Of a stretch of DNA of 7,486 nucleotides, positions 5,715 through 7,486 are shown piece after piece. Below the pieces are notes generated by a model. That model did not search any database, was not told where the DNA came from, and was given only the letters and a program-made list of their open reading frames with translations. The stretch spans positions 1 to 7,486 of the forward strand of contig CAZYXG010000070.1 of NCBI GenBank assembly GCA_964650885.1, read 5' to 3'. Each line of letters begins with the position of its first letter. The stretch's first letter is position 1. This DNA is from JAPLFM01 sp964650885. GTDB taxonomy: Bacteria; Bacteroidota; Ignavibacteria; Kapaibacteriales; UBA2268. The translations under genes and the position numbers were made by a program.

Positions 5715-6878
5715 TTATTTGCAATGCTTGAATGCTTGTTCTATATCGAAAAGCAAATCGTCAATATCTTCTATTCCTACCGAAAGGCGAATCAGATTAT
5801 CGGTCAATCCAATTTTTTCTCTCTCTGCTTTAGGTATAGATGCGTGTGTCATAATCGCAGGGCTTTCTATCAAGCTTTCCACTCCACCTAAGCTTTCTGC
5901 CAATACGAAGTATTTAATGTTCTCTAAGAATAGTCTTGCGTTATCCAGTCCACCTTTTATGTAGAATGTAATCATTCCACTAAATCCACGATATTGTTTT
6001 TTAGCTAATTCGTGTTGAGGATGCGATGGCAAACCAGGGTAGGTTACACTTTCCACCAATGGGTGAGTTTCTAAGTATTTTGCTACTTTCATAGCATTTT
6101 CCTGATGCCTATCCATACGTATACCTAAGGTTTTTACGCCACGAAGCACAAGCCAGCTATCAAAAGGAGATTGCGATGGCCCTATCGAATTTTGCAAACG
6201 CGCTAAATCTTTATATAAATCATCATCGTTTACCATCAAAGCACCAGCTACCACATCACTATGACCATTGATATATTTCGACATAGAGTGGTAAGCTATA
6301 TCAGCACCCAAATCCAGCGGATTGCAAAGGTATGGACTCATAAATGTATTATCTACCAAAGTGCGAGCTCCAACTTTTTTCCCAGCTTCACTTATAGCAG
6401 CTATATCGCAAATTTTCAATAATGGATTTGTTGGCGATTCTATCCAAATCAAACTTGGTTTTAGTTCATTGATTTTTTCAATAAAATTATCTAACTTAGA
6501 TGAATCGGCAAAAGTGAAATTGAAATCATCTTGAAACACTGTTGTAAAAAGGCGATATGTCCCACCATAAACATCGTCTCCGCAAAGTATGTTTGTGCCT
6601 TTTTTTGTAGCGTGCAACACAAGCATTTCCGCAGACATACCAGAGGCAGTTACTACCGAGTGCTTAGCATTTTCCAAACTAGCCAAACATTCGTTTAATC
6701 TCGTACGAGTTGGATTGTGTGTACGGCTATATTCATAACCTTGGTGAACTCCAGGAGATTTTTGGGCATAAGTTGAAGTTTGGTAAATAGCTGGAGCTAC
6801 TGCACCAGTTGTCGGATCTGGAGCATTTCCCACGTGCAATGCACGAGTAGAAAAACCAGCGTTTGAATAATTTGCCAT
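5715..6878 (-). CDS. Cystathionine gamma-lyase / gamma-synthase family PLP enzyme
   Basis: Cytoplasmic PLP enzyme of the Cys/Met metabolism family. It either splits cystathionine to cysteine or makes cystathionine from an activated homoserine and cysteine. The 387-residue length is typical. Recognisable residues are Y50 and R52 in GYEYSRTHNPTR (phosphate binding from the neighbouring subunit), Y104 in DDVYGGTYRL (stacks on PLP), D175 in LVDNTFMSPY (pyridine nitrogen), K201 in HSMSKYINGHSDVV (Schiff-base lysine), and R364 in NLIRLSVGIED (substrate carboxylate). The stretch LAESLGGVESL with E328 corresponds to human cystathionine gamma-lyase E339 and argues against methionine gamma-lyase. Several blocks, such as YPGLPSHPQHEL and PAIMTHAS, match human cystathionine gamma-lyase closely, so I lean to lyase, but sequence alone does not separate lyase from synthase. 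The gene has its own -7 element and lies 68 bases after the cupin gene. Confidence 0.94.
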   Translation of the reverse strand: MANYSNAGFSTRALHVGNAPDPTTGAVAPAIYQTSTYAQKSPGVHQGYEYSRTHNPTRTRLNECLASLENAKHSVVTASGMSAEMLVLHATKKGTNILCGDDVYGGTYRLFTTVFQDDFNFTFADSSKLDNFIEKINELKPSLIWIESPTNPLLKICDIAAISEAGKKVGARTLVDNTFMSPYLCNPLDLGADIAYHSMSKYINGHSDVVAGALMVNDDDLYKDLARLQNSIGPSQSPFDSWLVLRGVKTLGIRMDRHQENAMKVAKYLETHPLVESVTYPGLPSHPQHELAKKQYRGFSGMITFYIKGGLDNARLFLENIKYFVLAESLGGVESLIESPAIMTHASIPKAEREKIGLTDNLIRLSVGIEDIDDLLFDIEQAFKHCK

Positions 6879-6910
6879 GATTTTTAGAATTTGTTTTCAA
6901 ATGTAATTTA

Positions 6911-6918
6911 CAAAATTA
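6911..6918 (-). promoter_or_regulatory. -7 promoter element of the PLP enzyme gene
   Basis: On the - strand TAATTTTG matches TAnnTTTG. Its last base is 33 bases before the ATG, the spacing seen at three other genes here. A second match, TACATTTG (6905-6898), lies closer to the start. No good -33 TTTG is present at the right distance; instead the upstream side carries a pair of direct repeats (6915-6933). Confidence 0.5.
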
Positions 6919-6933
6919 CGAAATGATTACGAA
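6915..6933. repeat. Two 8-bp direct repeats 11 bp apart at the PLP enzyme promoter
   Basis: ATTACGAA occurs at 6915-6922 and 6926-6933, a period of one helical turn. The first copy overlaps the -7 element. A dyad GTAATTT-ACA-AAATTAC (6903-6919) is also centred on that element. This arrangement fits a regulator binding one face of the DNA and blocking the promoter, but no regulator is known. Confidence 0.4.
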
Positions 6934-6946
6934 TATAAACTTATTT

Positions 6947-7444
6947 CTACTTTCCTAACTTTTCCCAAATCTTATTAATATTTTCTTCGCCTTTGAAATA
7001 TTCCACTTTGCTGCTTTGCTCGAATATTTCGGTGAATGGAGTGAAACTAATTTTATCAGAGTCTGGATAAACACCTACGTCAATTCCTTGAGTTGAGCGA
7101 ATATCCAAATAAACACAAGGTTCATTGGTGTGATTATAGAACTGGTGTGCTCCTGTAGCACCAATTTCAAAAAATACAATCTCTCCTAGGTTAATAATTT
7201 TCAATCCCTCTTCGGTTCTCATAGTTAGCGAACCAGAGATTATCATCATTAGTTCTTCAGCATTTCTATGGTAATGGTATGGAAAAGAATATTTGCCAGC
7301 AAGCAACTTACGTATGTCGAACATAAAATGCTTTGAGCCTACAAGTTCGCCCAAGCGAGGAGTTAATGTTTGAATTGCAAATTCGGGGAGTGCATTTGGT
7401 CTCTCCAAATAATCCATCTCATTTGGTTTAATTATAGTTGGCAT
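6947..7444 (-). CDS. Small single-domain cupin protein
   Basis: A 165-residue soluble protein with one cupin (RmlC-like) beta-barrel and no helix-turn-helix domain. Cupin motif 1 is PYHYHRNAEELMMIISGSL, giving probable metal ligands H57, H59 and E63 or E64, with the usual glycine at 71. Motif 2 is GEIVFFEIGATGAHQFYNHTN, giving H100 and N104; the common proline near its middle is replaced (FEIGATGAH), so the loop is unusual. A conserved-looking stretch, GVYPDSDKI (124-132), follows the barrel. Divalent metal binding is likely, but the substrate and activity are unknown: such proteins include isomerases, dioxygenases and sugar- or thiol-binding proteins. The gene runs in the same direction as the PLP enzyme gene, 68 bases upstream of it. 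That gene has its own promoter signal, so a shared function, for instance in thiol metabolism, is only a guess. Confidence 0.85.
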   Translation of the reverse strand: MPTIIKPNEMDYLERPNALPEFAIQTLTPRLGELVGSKHFMFDIRKLLAGKYSFPYHYHRNAEELMMIISGSLTMRTEEGLKIINLGEIVFFEIGATGAHQFYNHTNEPCVYLDIRSTQGIDVGVYPDSDKISFTPFTEIFEQSSKVEYFKGEENINKIWEKLGK

Positions 7445-7477
7445 AATGTTTTTGATTAGGTTAGGAAATAATTAAAC

Positions 7478-7485
7478 CAAATATA
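7478..7485 (-). promoter_or_regulatory. -7 promoter element of the cupin gene
   Basis: On the - strand TATATTTG matches TAnnTTTG exactly, with its last base 34 bases before the ATG at 7444. The -33 region lies outside the window and cannot be judged. Confidence 0.5.
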
Positions 7486-7486
7486 T

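Noticed and set aside
1..7486. CRISPR array, tRNA, insertion sequence or phage gene
   Set aside because: No regularly spaced repeats, cloverleaf, transposase motif or terminal inverted repeats were seen on either strand.

Overview
This AT-rich 7.5 kb window most likely comes from the chromosome of a member of the Bacteroidota or a close relative in the FCB group (Kapabacteria/Ignavibacteria-like). Four lines of evidence support this. The lysyl-tRNA synthetase is of the Bacteroidota type. One secreted protein ends in what looks like a type IX secretion (T9SS) sorting tail. The promoters match the Bacteroidota pattern TTTG-N19-TAnnTTTG. Most genes lack a clear Shine-Dalgarno sequence. The IF3 core (FRGRE motif) looks closer to Ignavibacteria/Kapabacteria than to Bacteroides, so the phylum-level placement is inference.

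Layout on the + strand: a possible tail of an upstream gene (1-39); lysS (123-1631) followed by a hairpin; a NorM-type MATE transporter (1704-3080); a secreted fibronectin-III-like protein with a T9SS-like tail (3080-4192), whose start overlaps the MATE stop by one base; then infC (4314-5138) with its own promoter, a TTG start and a strong intrinsic terminator. On the - strand: a cystathionine gamma-lyase/gamma-synthase family PLP enzyme (5715-6878) and a small single-domain cupin (6947-7444), each with its own promoter-like -7 element.

The two gene sets converge on a gene-poor stretch of about 510 bases (5205-5714). It is rich in dyads: an overlapping hairpin/palindrome pair (5245-5291), a second well-formed terminator whose G-U pairs and GNRA loop show it is read on the + strand (5436-5479), and a hairpin ending the PLP enzyme transcript (5653-5681). 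The second terminator has no assigned transcript and is the best hint of an unannotated small RNA or short gene.

The genes do not form one pathway. They are housekeeping translation genes (lysS, infC), an exporter translationally coupled to a secreted protein, and sulfur amino acid metabolism next to an uncharacterised cupin. I see no defence system, mobile element, CRISPR array, tRNA or rRNA. The most interesting signals are regulatory: the orphan terminator, a near-identical 3' hairpin element shared by lysS and the PLP enzyme gene, and a -7 element set 32-34 bases before four start codons. At the protein level, IF3 carries a C-terminal extension of about 90 residues.
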